A stretch of 64,000 nt of DNA from Gyrodactylus bullatarudis (GCA_012064415.1 SSNU01000195.1:59388-123387), one strand, 5' to 3'. Shown: positions 51,140 to 63,263, numbered from the stretch's first letter. Made by a program: numbers and translations. Notes: generated from the letters alone by a model not told the origin.

Positions 51140-51660
51140 CTATCTCCTGTCTTTTTCTTGGTCGTTGGTGATGTTCCTCAGCAAACGACACTGATCTTCG
51201 GCATGATTACCTCTTCTGCAAACTCTGCACCTCTTAGAGTGAGCTTGACGCAGATTTTTCTTCAGGAAGCACCTGTCGACGGTCTGTCCACGCTTGTTGC
51301 AGTAATTGCAGAAAAACTCTGATCTAAAGTTGTGGTACGAAGTGCTTGGATGTCCGATTCTTGCGATCACTGGAGCTTGCCTCGTTTTAACCATTACTCT
51401 CTGATGTTGGTAACGGAAGGCTCTTTAGTGTTCAAAAGGAGACTCTCTGCTTTCCTCCGATCGTTCAGGCCGTTCATTATGACTGCCACCGTCATATTAT
51501 CTTGAGTTAAAACGTTTTTAACGGCTTCACACATATGCCTGGCTTTCCTTACGAACTCCTCTTCGGATAAATCGTCCTGAGTAAATCTTGTTATCTTGGA
51601 AGGTAATTGTTTCCTTTTATATTGTAAAACCTCCTTGTTTATTTGAAATTGGAGATTATT
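51140..51660 (-). pseudogene. gypsy gag fragment with CCHC zinc knuckle
   Basis: 51394-51140 contains CNYCNKRGQTVDRC followed by CRVCRRGNHAEDQC, knuckle-like motifs, the second with the CX2CX4HX4C spacing of gag nucleocapsid. Upstream (51660-51400) reads as capsid-like helical sequence (ARHMCEAVKNVLTQDNMTV) before a stop near 51395. Confidence 0.7.
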
Positions 51661-51699
51661 AAAAGATAGCAGATAATTTTTGAAAAGTAGAGAGTATCT

Positions 51700-53437
51700 C
51701 GATAGAAAGTATGATATCGATTAAATCCGAGTGAGATACCTCGGAGAGCGCGTATGCGTCAGGCATCATTCAAAAAAAATTTGAGATGAAATTATCATCT
51801 CTCCTTTTTCGGATTTACGATAGTAAAATATCTATAATTTCTTCAGGTGAGATGACAAGAAATGTTGCTGACGAGACATCTACTTTTTCAACGGGAAAGT
51901 AAGTGGAGTAGATTGAAGTAAAGAAATTGTTTAATTCATCAGGGGTGAAAGCAATCATGGATGCGGAAGAGGATGATAGTTTCTTAGGAATTTTATTCTA
52001 CTCCAGGCTCTCTTTGGATGGGGTTTTAAATCTCCTTTAATTGAGTTTTCAAATAAAATGTGGGAAGAGAGAGACATTGATAATTTACTATTTTTTGAAA
52101 GTTTTGCAACTAAAGCACAAAATAATTGAAAATTAAACATAGGAGAGAATAATTGATCTACATAAGGATTGAAAACGAGAGATATCTGTTACATACTGGC
52201 AGGATTCATTCTCGTATGGTTTAAAATACGACAAAGAGTAGATCATGATTCTATGATCCGATGAATTCACAGGAAAGCAGCTAGAGTTATAAACTCCAGG
52301 GATTTTCGTATAGAAAAGATCTAGAAAGGTTTCTGAAACTATTCTTGTTGGAAAGGCTGAGATTTATGAAAGTTGCCGTAGGTTACAATAATCAGTTAGT
52401 GGTGAGATGAAGTCGAGAACTTCAGGTGAGTATCCTGGTAGGTTATATGATATGATAGTATGTATTAAGAGAGTATTGGTTATTAATATAATAATATAAT
52501 TAATATCCGTTTGAGAGTTATGTGATGCAGGCGGAGGGTTATAGATGAGGAAAACATGTAAAGTCAGAATTGTTGAATTAATTTTGAAAGAGAGAATTGG
52601 ATAGGAGGAATTTTTCTACATCAATTACGATTGAAGGCAAGAACTCCTCCTCCTTTTTGCTCAGTTCTGTCACATCTGTAGCAGTTATAATTATCAATAA
52701 AAAATTCTTCATTAGGATGACTTGGTTTAAGCCAAGTTTCAGTGATGAGAACAAGTGAAGGATAACGATTGGCAAAATTCTTAACATGGAACGTGGATTT
52801 CAACAAGGCACGGGCATTCCACAGAACAATGTTATTACGACTTCCGAAAAAGCTTGTTATCCTGATTTGGTGATGGGGGTGAGTGTTGCTTGGGATTGTT
52901 GTAAAATGGTTGGCTTAGGCTAAGTGAGGTAGAAAGAGCTTGAGTTTCTGTTGGCTGAGATTGAAAAGCAGGAACTGTAGTTTCGAGTTAGGTGGAACTT
53001 TGGCGCTTTTTCTCCGCTAGCCAGACCGAAATCGATGCTCTGGAGAACAAAGACGACAAAAAACCAGCTGCTAATTCATTATGAATATTTTGAATGCCAA
53101 GAAAGTATGATCTTTGAAGATGGTGGTATGACCTCCTTTCGAATATGGAGAAGGTATTTTGTAGGAATGAAGATAGCCAGGGCCCAGGGGCATGTTTCTG
53201 TATTATAGACGCAATTTTAACTATGAGTTCAGGAGAATTTGAGTTTGAGTGTGCGAGGATTGAATTCGAAACTTTATGCATTGGCTTTTGAGATACAGAG
53301 TTTAATTGAAGGAGACTGAAATACTTTATTTTGTACAGAGATTCCATTTCGAGTTGGTTTGGTTTTTTTGCAACAATATCCCTATATAAAAGACCAGATT
53401 TTTCTGGATTTGTTGGAATTGGAAGATCATGAGTCAT
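51700..53437 (-). mobile_element. Decayed LINE (non-LTR retrotransposon) fragment
   Basis: 52860-52621 encodes an APE-type endonuclease start (LWNARALLKS, LVLITETWLKP, YRCDR, GGGVLAF), the usual LINE order. An upstream open frame (53437-52988) could be ORF1, without a recognisable domain. Downstream (52000-51780) a piece resembles the linker before RT (FTPDELNNFFTSIYS). The RT itself is absent; the element ends near the gypsy gag at about 51660. Stops and shifts throughout. Confidence 0.65.
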
Positions 53438-54462
53438 GATTCATGACTTGTTAATTTTTTTTGATACAACAGCAAGTTGTCCTTGTAGTGATATAATTAT
53501 TTCTATATGTTCAGAGTGAGAAAATTTGAGAAGAGCGGTAGCGTCGAGCATAACTCAAACTCAAATGAGAACTATCTATACTAAACAGGCTATTTGGTAT
53601 TAATTCAGGAGTCTCTACATTGTAGAGTTTACAATAGAGGTAGATGAATTCGTAAGTATAGTATGAATATACTTTTATGAGTACTACTATGACTGTACTA
53701 TAATGTAGTTTCGACAATGAAAGCGTCCAATTAACTTAATTGATCATCATACTATATTCAATATATAGAATCTATATTATAGATCTTAATTTTCGTAGCC
53801 TTTAAATAACCAAGGAAATTTTACCACATTTATGCTCCTTTTTGCCGACTAACTTACAAATCCATTGCTACGTTCTTGCTAATTTTTCCGATAGTTCTGC
53901 TGATTAATAATCAGAAAAAAGCGAATTGATATACGAGATTCTATATTTTTTCATTAAGAACTCGAATAAGACGAGTTACCTGAATAAACATATCATTTCG
54001 AATTTCAGTGTTTACTGAGCTCAGAATCTCGATGATAACATTTTGATCTTGTCGCTCGCAAGTAGCTTTATAATATTTTTCCACAGAAAATTTCGTAGAG
54101 TTTAAACTTTTCCTCAATTTGATGCCAAAAATCCATATTTTTTGATTCTCTTTATGTTCAAATAAATTCTCACGAGTAGTTTAAAATTATAAGTTTTTCT
54201 TGCCCTAATCTGGGATGCAAATGGGTAGATGGAAATTTCCCGAAAAAATGATATACTAATGACATGATTTTTTAATTTTCAAATTTGTGCTTTCGTTCGA
54301 TAGAAAAATATGAGAAAAGAAGAAAAACTTCCTATTGAATCATTGAATCTTATTCGGATATGGATAATTTCTATTGAAGATTACTATTGAATTTTACTAA
54401 GAAAAATGATAAACTTGGAATTATTTGACACGCTATGATCTCTTTTAGTCAGATTTTCACGT

Positions 54463-54636
54463 CAAATTAATATTTTAACTGTATTCTGAAAACCCTCTAA
54501 AAAATTCTGTCAATTTGGGAAAAATTAACGATTTTAGGGAATATAAGATTTATGCATATTAGAACATCAAAATTTTTAAACTTAGTTTTCGAAAACAACG
54601 GTTATGGAGCATAAAGAATCTATTTGAAGCATCAAA
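54463..54636. repeat. Dispersed repeat, copy of 28733-28905
   Basis: It shares 'gattttagggaatat', 'aagatttatgcata', 'agaacatcaaaatttttaaa' and 'ggttatggagcat'-like blocks with RasGAP intron 4. The rest of 53440-54700 shows no gene. Confidence 0.7.
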
Positions 54637-54706
54637 TAGAAAATTGTGAAGAGAAAAATTTGACTTTCTCCCCTGATGATTTTTTGTATATTAATTTGTA
54701 TTCCAT

Positions 54707-57322
54707 TTAGTTGCTCATAAACTCGTTCATTTTTATATCCAGTAGACTTTCATCGCCATAGATATAAACATGATTTTTCGTTGATTTGGCTCTGACCGCT
54801 TCAAAATGCTCTCTGATAGTTCTGTTATCGATAGCATGCTAAAATAAAGATTTTGGTTTAATTAAAAACAGGCAATTCAAATTTAGTTTGCATGATCAGC
54901 AGAGCAACACATAATATGTCATTAAATTTCTAAAATATTCCCTATAAATATTCCTAAAAATTCGTAAAATATTCTTTTAAATATTCCTTTAAAATAAAAA
55001 GCACTCGATGGAATTATTATTGTACGAAAATAGACAAGAAAACTCGATATTCTCGTCATTGAAGTTTCTTTTCCTTTTCATAACTGATTTGACAAATGAG
55101 AAGAGTTTGTTGTTCATTCGTTCTGATTGGTAAAAAAATTAGACTGGGATGGTCAAAGTTTCTTTTTCGAGGAATGTAATCAATTGATAATTAAATTCAA
55201 AAAAAGGGCCGAATTCACAAAAAAATATATAGACATTCATTTTCATCTAATAAACGATTGGGGTAAATATTCCTTTATTTTCAAAAATATTCCCTTTTTT
55301 ATGCTCTTTAATTAAAAGCATATAGTATGTAAAATATGCATTTATAACTTTTGAATTTGAGATTATTTTTAAAATATAAATATAGAAAATCATTTAAAAG
55401 GTGAAATTAAACAACATATTGAAACATAAAAAATATTCTTTGTGTTGCCCTGATGATCAGCTTAAAGATTTATCAAGTATTGTTAATTTTGGTTTAATTA
55501 AAAACTGGTATCATATCATAAAATTTTCAAGATTATTCCCTGTATATTTTTCTTTCCAAACTTACTTCATCAATATCATTCAATACATTCGTCGAGAATT
55601 CAGTACTCAAATAGACGTTCATCTCCTTATCGAAAAAAATATTATTTCTCTGTTCCAAAGCAAAAGAATTTGTAAGGAAGAGAACTAAAAATAATCAAGT
55701 ATTATTACTTTTGAAATCAATGGGAAATTCAGGCATTTGCAAACTTCCAGAATCAGCGTCAAAGAAAAATAAAATATTTTTATAATTCTTTTTCTTGTGC
55801 ATTTTGAAGAGGACATTGAAAATTGCATCAATCTCAGTCTGTTAATCAAATAAATATGATTTACTTGAGAATCATTAATCGTAAAGGTACCCAATCCGCC
55901 CTTACATACGAGGTAAATGAAGATGTTATCCTTTTCAGTTGATTTCAGGACTGGTTTACCAACTGGAACACTTTTCTCATCTCCTAAGAGCACAGAGAAA
56001 AGATTTTCAAAAGTTACCTGAATTTATAATTTTACAATAAATCTTACGTGTTCGCGTGGATAGTCGATTTTGATACCTTGGAAGAAGTCTCTTGTATGGT
56101 TTAAATCGTTGAAAATCTTGTTTGGATAAGGACTAGAAGCAATTAAAAAGGTTTTTTATAAAATAAATAACATAATGGTCGATATAAGTTTGATATAAGG
56201 ATAGAGTTCAGAGGGAATATGTGAAAAAATTTTACAAGATGAATCCTTGAAATAAGTTATAAATAAATATTATTGCCGGTGGAGGAACTGATCACAGAGC
56301 TGTTAAACTAATGGAAGATGATCCCTCTCGAAACAATGATTAATCTGTACAAATTCATGCCGAAAAGGCGCTTTAAAGTTATTTTAGCAGAGGGTAATTT
56401 TTGAGAAAATTGGAAGAAGATATATTAAAACCAAATGTACATCTTGAAGCATCATCAGAGGTTAATTTGGCTAAATAGAAATACTGGATACTTTAATTTG
56501 TTGCGTTTATTTTAATGAAATCTAGTAGATTTGAGTTCAATGAGATACAATAATATCTTGAGAACTACACCATATTATACATCATTGGAAAGGGAATATT
56601 TTTCTCTTAAATTTGATACATTCTTTGTTCAAATAGGTTGGAAACTGAAAAAGTTATTTGACCCATTCCAACTGGATAATTTTTTATGTTAGCCACTATT
56701 CAGGTGCCTTTTTTCTAACTTTGACGAATTTAAAACTCAATAAATTTTTATCAATCGAGATAGGGATACATCTGAAGCAAATTTTTTTGATTTTGAATTA
56801 TTAAAAATTCAGAAATAAAATTGATCATGAGAAAGAAAATAAAACGTCTCATTGCTTTTGGTAGCTGAATGGTTCAATAAAATACAAATTTAGTTTGCAT
56901 GATCAGGTTAAAGATTTATCAAGTATTCAGAGTTTTAAAAGTTGATTGATTTTCGCAATTTCAGGCTAAAATTTCAAAATGATAAAAAATATTGATATTT
57001 CGATTTCACCTTAAGTTGCTAATTTTTTCACATTTTGAATGAATGAATGATATGGAAATGACCAAAAAAACATGCTTGTAAGAAATGCTTACTTTTTAAA
57101 GTCATTAGAAACATCCCTCATGAAAGTTATAATGTTATCTTTCTTGAATCCCTTATCCAATAATGTTTGATAGCCGTGGCATATTGTGGCCTAACAGGAT
57201 AGTAAAAATTAACTCACTTCCAATTGATAGTCATGATAATAATGAATTCCAGATACTAGGACAGCATAATTTTCGCCCTGACAAAAGGCTGTGAATATTG
57301 CGATAACTATTAGGTAAAACAT
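54707..57322 (-). pseudogene. Legumain-like paralogue lacking both catalytic residues
   Basis: Minus-strand exons: 57322-57218 (signal peptide, ENYAVLVSGIHYY), 57190-57093 (ICHGYQTLLDKGFKKDNIIT), 56132-56048 (NPYPNKIFND), 56017-55865, 55838-55695 (ends in a stop) and an orphan exon 54838-54707 (HVYIYGDESLLDIKMNEF) that aligns with exon 6 of the intact neighbour. Splice sites are good, with introns of 27, about 960, 30 and 26 nt. The catalytic His position reads FIYLVCKGG (SDHGG in the neighbour) and the catalytic Cys block reads FDADSGS (EACESGS). The exon for the substrate-pocket region between them and the C-terminal prodomain were not found. It is either a young pseudogene or a short non-proteolytic homologue of about 194 aa. 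Confidence 0.8.
56415..56470 (-). mobile_element. PLE terminal-repeat relic with hammerhead core
   Basis: It shares 'agatatattaaaaccaaatgtacat' (in two blocks) with 9660-9685. Minus strand: ACCT, CTGATGA, TGCTTCA (a UG/CA stem II with CUU loop), AGA, TGTACATT, TGGT. The GAAA and the innermost stem I pair are lost. Confidence 0.55.
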
Positions 57323-57498
57323 AATCTCTAAAACTTGAACGTATTGAACATGATTTATTCGTTATGTTTTATCAAAGTTCATGTTCGACTGTAAGTTAAA
57401 CCTAGTCTGAGTTCTGTGAAGGTGATTCATATACCAAAGATCAAGCTAATCTTTGCCCTCACGTATTTTCAATATATATCAAGCAACGGATCATCGAA
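57323..57498. promoter_or_regulatory. Shared promoter region of the head-to-head legumain pair
   Basis: 176 bp separate the two ATG codons. The region must hold both 5' UTRs. 'tcaatatatatcaag' near 57470 is TATA-like for the plus gene. Confidence 0.45.
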
Positions 57499-60400
57499 AT
57501 GAAAAAAATGATTTCAAGATTACTCATATTGTTTTGTTTGGGCCAGGTTCTGTGTGCAGAAAATTATGCTGTCTTGGTGGCTGGATCGAATACCTTTGAG
57601 AATTATCGACATCAGGTAATTATCAGGGTTCTAAACTGTTTTCTAGGCTGACGTAAGCCATGCCTATCATATATTGGTTGAAAAAGGCTTCAAAAAAGAC
57701 AATATTATCACGTTTATGTATGATGATTTGGCTTATCATAAGAAAAAGTTAGTTCACTACTCCGAAAGATTGAAAACATTTGATTGGTAAATTTTTATAG
57801 CCCATTCAAGGGAGCCATTTACAATGATTTGAAACATTCAAGAAATTACTACGAAAACTTGACAATAAATTATTCAAAAGATGAAGTTACCCCAGAAAAC
57901 TTTCTAGCAGTCATTCAAGGAGAGAAAAGTAAAGTACCAGCTGGAAAACCTGTCTTACAAAGTACAGAGGAAGATTATGTTTTTATTTACTTTTCCGATC
58001 ACGGTGGACCTGATGTCATATGTTTTCCGGATAATAATCTAGTGAGTATTGAAGAAAAGATTTGAATTTGAGCATTTTTGGTGATTAACATGTCAATTGT
58101 AATGAATACTGAGAAGTAGTTAAACTGTTTCTTGCAATAATTTCGAAGAAAACTAAAAACACACTCTGAATAATTTCCTAGCTAGAGGCATATGACTTCC
58201 AAAATGCTCTCCAGACAATGTACACGAAAAAAATGTACCAGAGAATGTTGATCTACATTGAGGCATGTGAATCCGGGTCCATGTTTACCTACGTCCCAGA
58301 AAATGTGGAACGTGAGTCAAAAATTATCCCATTATCACTTGTGGCTAAGCTCAACAGTGAGCTAAGTATTGATTTTTAAACTGTGTTTTGATGTCTATTA
58401 AGTTCTTAAATTTTCCAAGTACTGGCAATGACAGCAGCCGATCCTACAGAACCAAGTGAAGCCTGCTTCTTCGACAAATCTCTAAACACCTATATTGGCG
58501 ATACATTTTCAATTCACTGGATGTTTGATGCTGAAAAAGTTTGTTACTTACAAATTGTTACTAAAGCTATTAATTGATATGAAGTGGTGAAACTATGAAC
58601 CTAAAATCTCCTTTTGAAAATTTAGCTGAAAATTTTCACTTATTTCAAAGTAAATTAGAAAAGAAAATTTTAAATACAAGATTATCGTGGGGAGATAAAA
58701 TTCGATATCTTGATTATTTTAATTGCTCAAAAATTTTGAAATCGAAAAATACCCATATTATTCATTATGATTCCAAAATTCTTTTCTTCTTTAAATTCGA
58801 GTTTTTGATGAAAATTCAAGAATTTTTAAAAGTCATAGTTTCTCAACTTCAACAAATCAATAAAATTTATTTATCAAAAATTCCATAGCACAATCTGAAT
58901 AACGAAACAATTGAGCAAGAATATGCCTATACCAAGTGGAAAACACGCGGAAGCCATGTCAGCCTTTATGGACAAAGAAGCATGATAAGTTTACGCTTGG
59001 GTGAATTCCTCCAACCAACACAGTCCTCTGGAGAGTATTTCGGAAAGAATCATGAGATACCCAAAGATTCAATAAATGCAATGGAAGTGGCCACAGATAC
59101 TCTGGTTAGGCTCTACCAAAAGCACGTTAATGATCCATTGAAAAGGCAAGAGATTATCGATCAGTTATATGACAACTTGAAAGTAAGTCTTTTGACAAGA
59201 AGGTAGCACCCATTTCATTTAACCCTAGAACCGGAAATCGAAAAAATCGCATATATGGTAACATGGGTTATTTTTAACCCATAACAAAATAAAACAATAA
59301 AAAATTGATCTAAAGCAAAATTTATTTGAGAGATTCCAAGTATTTGTTACAAATAATAGAATAGTGATCTTTACAGGGAAATACCGTACATATTGTAGCC
59401 TTTACGATCTAATTTCCATGGACATAAAGAGCATCGTTGACTTATTTTGGTCGTTCGAATTTTCTTTGCTGGACTGACATTTGTATCACTCACATAAGAA
59501 TCATCCAAATTTCTCTTTTTTCCTGGAATTGGTGTCATAATAGATCCACATAGATCTTTTAGGAAATTTCTTCGAGAACTTTTATGGTTTTTCTTATAAA
59601 ATGGAAACTTGATGCAATAAAGAACGTAAGCGTTATAGGCCCCAATATCTAGCATATTCCAGAATAGTGCCAATGGCCAACGCCTAGTTGCTCTTTTTGA
59701 TGAATAATTAGATATTACTTGATCCAATGTATCAACTCCCCCTTTGGTAGAATTATAGTACTGAATTATCTCAGGTTTTGTCTCATCATCACAGACTCGA
59801 AGATGTAAAGAGGATAAAAGTAGAACAGGCTTATTCTTCTTCTGTCCGTATCGTAAAATTCTTATTCCCTCGTGAAAAATGTATTAAATTTCACCTTCGT
59901 TTATTTTTGGAGAACAAAATTCTTTCGGTAGAAATCTCCTTGATTTTCTGCAGGTACCAACAATTGAAGTTTTTTTTACTGATAATTCTTTTGCTAATTC
60001 CATTGATGTAAAGAAATTGTCGCAAATAACACTTCTTCCTCTGTTTTGGTAAGGTTGATTAAGTTCTCTTACAACTCTTCCTCCCTGGTTTTTCTCTGGA
60101 CCTGTCCCTTCTTTACCAATATACATCTGAGCATTTAGAAGATATGAATTTTTTGCATCACAAGCTGCCCATATTTTTATGCCAAATTTCCCAGGTTTTG
60201 AAGGAATATACATTTTGAACGGACATCTGCCACGAAAAGAAACTAGTTGCTCATCTATAGTGACTTGGTCTGAAGGTTCATACGCTGAGTGACAGTTTGA
60301 AATAAATTTTTGGAATATCATCCGTATTGGTCTCAATTTGTCACGGCTACATCCTTCAAGTCTTTCAGGTTTGTTATCGAATCTGAGGTGTTTTTTGATG

Positions 60401-61835
60401 ACGCAGTATCTTGAAAAAGTCATTATTTGGCTTACATCATACATTCCATGCCTTTCTGTCCAAAGCTCTTCTAATTCCATGTCTTTTTGCTTGCATACTC
60501 CAAAATACAAGCTTATGCCAATCCAACTACGCAGCTCTATTCTATTTGTATGAGTATTTTTTGATTTCATGTAATCCATGTGAATATTAGTATACTTTAC
60601 AATTTCTTCCAAGAGTTCATCAGACATAAAATGGTTGAAAAAATCAGAAGGATCTATCAAATTCTTTGTAGCCCTTTTTAGACCAGAATTGAAATTACAA
60701 ATATTTCTTGCTGGCGTTCTTGTAAAATTATGATTGAGGGAATAGTTGATAGATACACACTTTGACGTCATCGCAGGAATGACGTCATCATTCTCCTCTA
60801 TTTCTTCATCTGATGATTGAAAGTCACTTATGATCAAATCTTCTTCTTCTGAACTAAGGTCTGAGGAATCGGATGAGCTATATATTTCATGAAACGAAAT
60901 TCTTTCATGAGAGAATACGTCTTGCTCTTGCATATCGGTGTGAAATAATGAATCTAACTTAGAGTTTTACAAAAAATAAAAGCCATATGGGACTTATTTT
61001 TTTAGAAATAAGGATGGGTTATTTTTAACCCATAGTTACCATAATTGCGATAAAAAATTGAACGTCAATTTACCTAGATACAAAAAGTTGTTGAATAAAA
61101 TAAATAAATGTAATATAAACATCAAATGTCACTAGAGGAATACATGTGCCATATAAAACAGAACGTATTCATTTTTTTTCAAAATTTTTATATCAAAGTT
61201 CGAATGAGTTATAAACAACCCATGTTTCGGTTCTAGGGTTAAGTCGCCACTTTGTGCTTTTAACCTAGAAAATACATTATTAAAAAATTAAAATAAAAAT
61301 ATTTCATGATCCCGAAAACATGTGAAAAAAGATTCAATTTTTATTATTTTCATTTAAATTGTTGTAAAACATATTCAAAATTCATATTTTTTTCATTTCA
61401 TTCATTTAACTCATTTTTGAACTAACTCAAAAAAAACAAATGGGTTTTGGGAAAAAATGCTCAGATTTTTATTATCTTCAAGATGTAATTAAGGCTGGAA
61501 AATTTAAAAATCTGGCTTTCTCCTACTGTTCATATTTCTTCAAATTTACAAATTTTATTTTTTGTTAGAAAAGATTCGATGTGAAGAAATCATTTGAACG
61601 AATTTACGAGGCCATCAAAACTGATAAGACTTTTGATCAAATGCTCAAAATTGATCGCAAAAACTTTACACAATTTAATTGTCTCAAAACTCTAAGATTA
61701 GAGTACAATCGAAACTGCTATTCAATTGATGAAGTTCACCAGGCTGTATTATATCATGGAATCTTTTATAATTTGTGCTCAATTGAAAATATCAACCTTG
61801 ATGAGCTTATAAGCCTGATCAAAAGTGTTTGTTGA
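57499..61835 (+). CDS. LGMN: Legumain (asparaginyl endopeptidase, C13), intact
   Basis: Exons: 57499-57615, 57647-57747, 57801-58041, 58182-58311, 58420-58538, 58889-59182, 61569-61835; phases agree and give 422 aa, the usual length. Legumain cleaves after Asn in acidic compartments and activates other proteases. A signal peptide (MKKMISRLLILFCLGQVLCA) precedes ENYAVLVAGS. Catalytic His is H140 (FIYFSDHGGP) and Cys is C182 (YIEACESGSM). The pocket region TAADPTEPSEACFFD and the C-terminal helical prodomain (exon 7, with three Cys) are present. The ADVCHAY motif reads ADVSHAY. Intron 6 contains a 2-kb piggyBac insertion; without it the intron would be about 360 nt. Two AATAAA signals lie near 61986. 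Adjacent to a broken paralogue in head-to-head orientation. Confidence 0.93.
59219..61242 (-). mobile_element. piggyBac element with TTAA target duplication
   Basis: The ends are TTAA + CCCTAGAACCG (59219-59233) and CGGTTCTAGGG + TTAA (61228-61242), an 11-bp terminal inverted repeat. Subterminal inverted copies of GGGTTATTTTTAACCCAT occur at about 59268 and 61014, as is common in piggyBac families. It carries one transposase frame on the minus strand, antisense to the legumain gene whose last intron it occupies. Confidence 0.93.
59371..60933 (-). pseudogene. piggyBac transposase with a single in-frame stop
   Basis: One continuous frame of 521 codons interrupted only by TAA at 59884-59886. 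The acidic N-terminus is followed by the DDE_Tnp_1_7 domain. The three catalytic Asp positions are visible: TIDEQLVSF, ICDNFFTSM and KGGVDTLDQ, the last beyond the stop. ATRRWPLALFWNMLDIGAYN is the family block after the third Asp. The C-terminal Cys-rich domain is short (RCSLCPWKLDRKGYNMY then stop), lacking later Cys pairs. It is either recently inactivated, or the stop is an error in the sequence. Confidence 0.88.
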
Positions 61836-62065
61836 AGACAGACTAAAAGAATTTATCGCATGATTAATGCAACGAAATAATCTTTTGATATTATCTTGAA
61901 ATACACTCAAGTAAAATTTATATTTTCTTATAACTTTTTTGTTGATCAACATTTCGAGTAATTGATTTTCAATCTTTAGCTCATGAAATAAATAAAGGTA
62001 GTTTCATTTTTAGAGAAAAATTAACAAGATTTTAGTCGAAAAGAAAAAGTTTATTGAAAGGATTA

Positions 62066-63263
62066 TCACTTTTCATAGGGCCAGTGTCCTTTAAGGTTGC
62101 CTCTAAAAAATGATTCATTATGAATGAATTTCCGATTTGTTTCATCATGTTTGAATTAAGCTTCATATTTTCTAAATCCCAATTTTTATACAAAATGGGA
62201 TTGGAAAACTCACGCAATGCCGTAGTTACAGACGAGATAATACTGCATCCAACCTTCACAGTTTGCCACTGCACACCCAACCTCGGTGGTTTTAGCCCAG
62301 ACAACCTGTAAAAAAAATTTTGGATTGAAATTTCTTGATAAATTTAACTCCTAAAAGATATTTAATCCAAGATTTTAGTTTAATAAAAATTTTCTTACTT
62401 GAGTATAGTGACCAACAGGCTTAGTAGGATCAATTGGACCATTTTTATTGTAATCGTAATTTGAATATTCATCATACCATGATTTCACGGGGCTATAAAA
62501 TGCTTGTAGTCATGTATACGAGCCTTATTATATTATTTTGACTCTAATATCAAAGCCAGAATGTATCGTAAAAAGAACCAACCTACCCAGTTTATTTTGA
62601 AAATATTATCGGAATTCAAATTAATGAAGCCAAAACTTTAATTTTTGAATTGAAACCCGATGGAATTGAAAAAAATACATACGCTATTTGCTAGCTTATT
62701 ATTCAAAATGGATTCCTATGCATGAACTTATTTTGGCTTGTATTTATAAGGTTAAAATAGACTGAAATAATTTCACGACAACTCGTTTACCTTATATTCT
62801 AGATAATGCATATCTATCAAGCTAAATTATTCTACCAAAAGTTGTCAAACTAAGCGAAGGATAGGTAAATTATAAAATTATTTTAAAATTTTAATACGAA
62901 CCTCTCAAAATGAGTTCCTGCATATAAATTTTGGCCAACCTGAGGAAATTTTTTAGTTGCTCTCTTTTTTCGGTCGTCATGAGAAAATTTGCATGTCTCT
63001 GCAAGGTCCTTTGCCTTTACAGCTAGTTCATTGCTCCATGACTAAAAAAACGATTAACTAATATTTGTTCTATTGAAAAAGATTATAATCATCCTAAACC
63101 TGAGACTTACAAGCATTGGCATTTCTATCGCACGTGGCTGGCCAGGGACTTGACCATCAAGAACTAATTGTCTGTAATGATTATGTTCATTCAATAGATC
63201 TTGATTAGTATCGGCCGCAGAGATTTGAAATTTTAGAATCACGAAAAGAAAAACGTATATCAT
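62066..63263 (-). CDS. Secreted CAP-domain (SCP/TAPS, PR-1-like) protein
   Basis: Five exons (63263-63111, 63041-62902, 62492-62399, 62305-62214, 62102-62066) with matching phases give 171 aa, the size of a single-domain CAP protein. A signal peptide (MIYVFLFVILKFQISAA) precedes LLNEHNHYRQ (first His), SWSNELAVKA, VGQNLYAG, GHYTQVVWAKT (CAP1) and YLVCNYGIAGN (CAP2). The last exon, 37 nt, supplies GNLKGHWPYEK and the stop; it follows a GTGAGT donor at the end of exon 4, which explains an apparent stop there. An AATAAA lies 12 nt after the stop. CAP proteins are secreted and can bind lipids; no role can be inferred here. It converges with legumain, 230 bp apart. Confidence 0.93.

Larger units (their letters stand above)
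47811..51660 (-). mobile_element. Decayed gypsy-type LTR retroelement, interrupted by a PLE
   Basis: Minus-strand order: gag remnant with CCHC knuckle (51660-51140), RNase H fragment (51069-50665), integrase zinc-binding part (50576-50280), [PLE 48533-50267], integrase core (48521-48062), and chromodomain-like plus Cys-rich tail (48117-47811). Protease and the RT palm are missing between gag and RNase H. Frameshifts and stops break every part. No LTRs were recognised. The Cys-rich end (CKTSKCKCRRNG, then CNPKCH) matches the tail at 1.7 kb, so the two belong to one family. Confidence 0.8.

Noticed and set aside
57788..57800. A 14-nt intron (gtaaatttttatag) in the intact legumain gene
   Set aside because: The donor at 57748 gives a 53-nt intron and the family-typical join YDDLAYHKKNPFKG; the 14-nt version leaves non-homologous residues.
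58595..58888. Open frame of 97 codons in legumain intron 5
   Set aside because: It lies wholly in an intron bounded by good splice sites, has no similarity to legumain and ends at the acceptor by chance.
62032..62304. 90-codon open frame overlapping CAP exon 4
   Set aside because: It is a shifted frame over the true exon and the intron that follows; the CAP frame explains the region fully.
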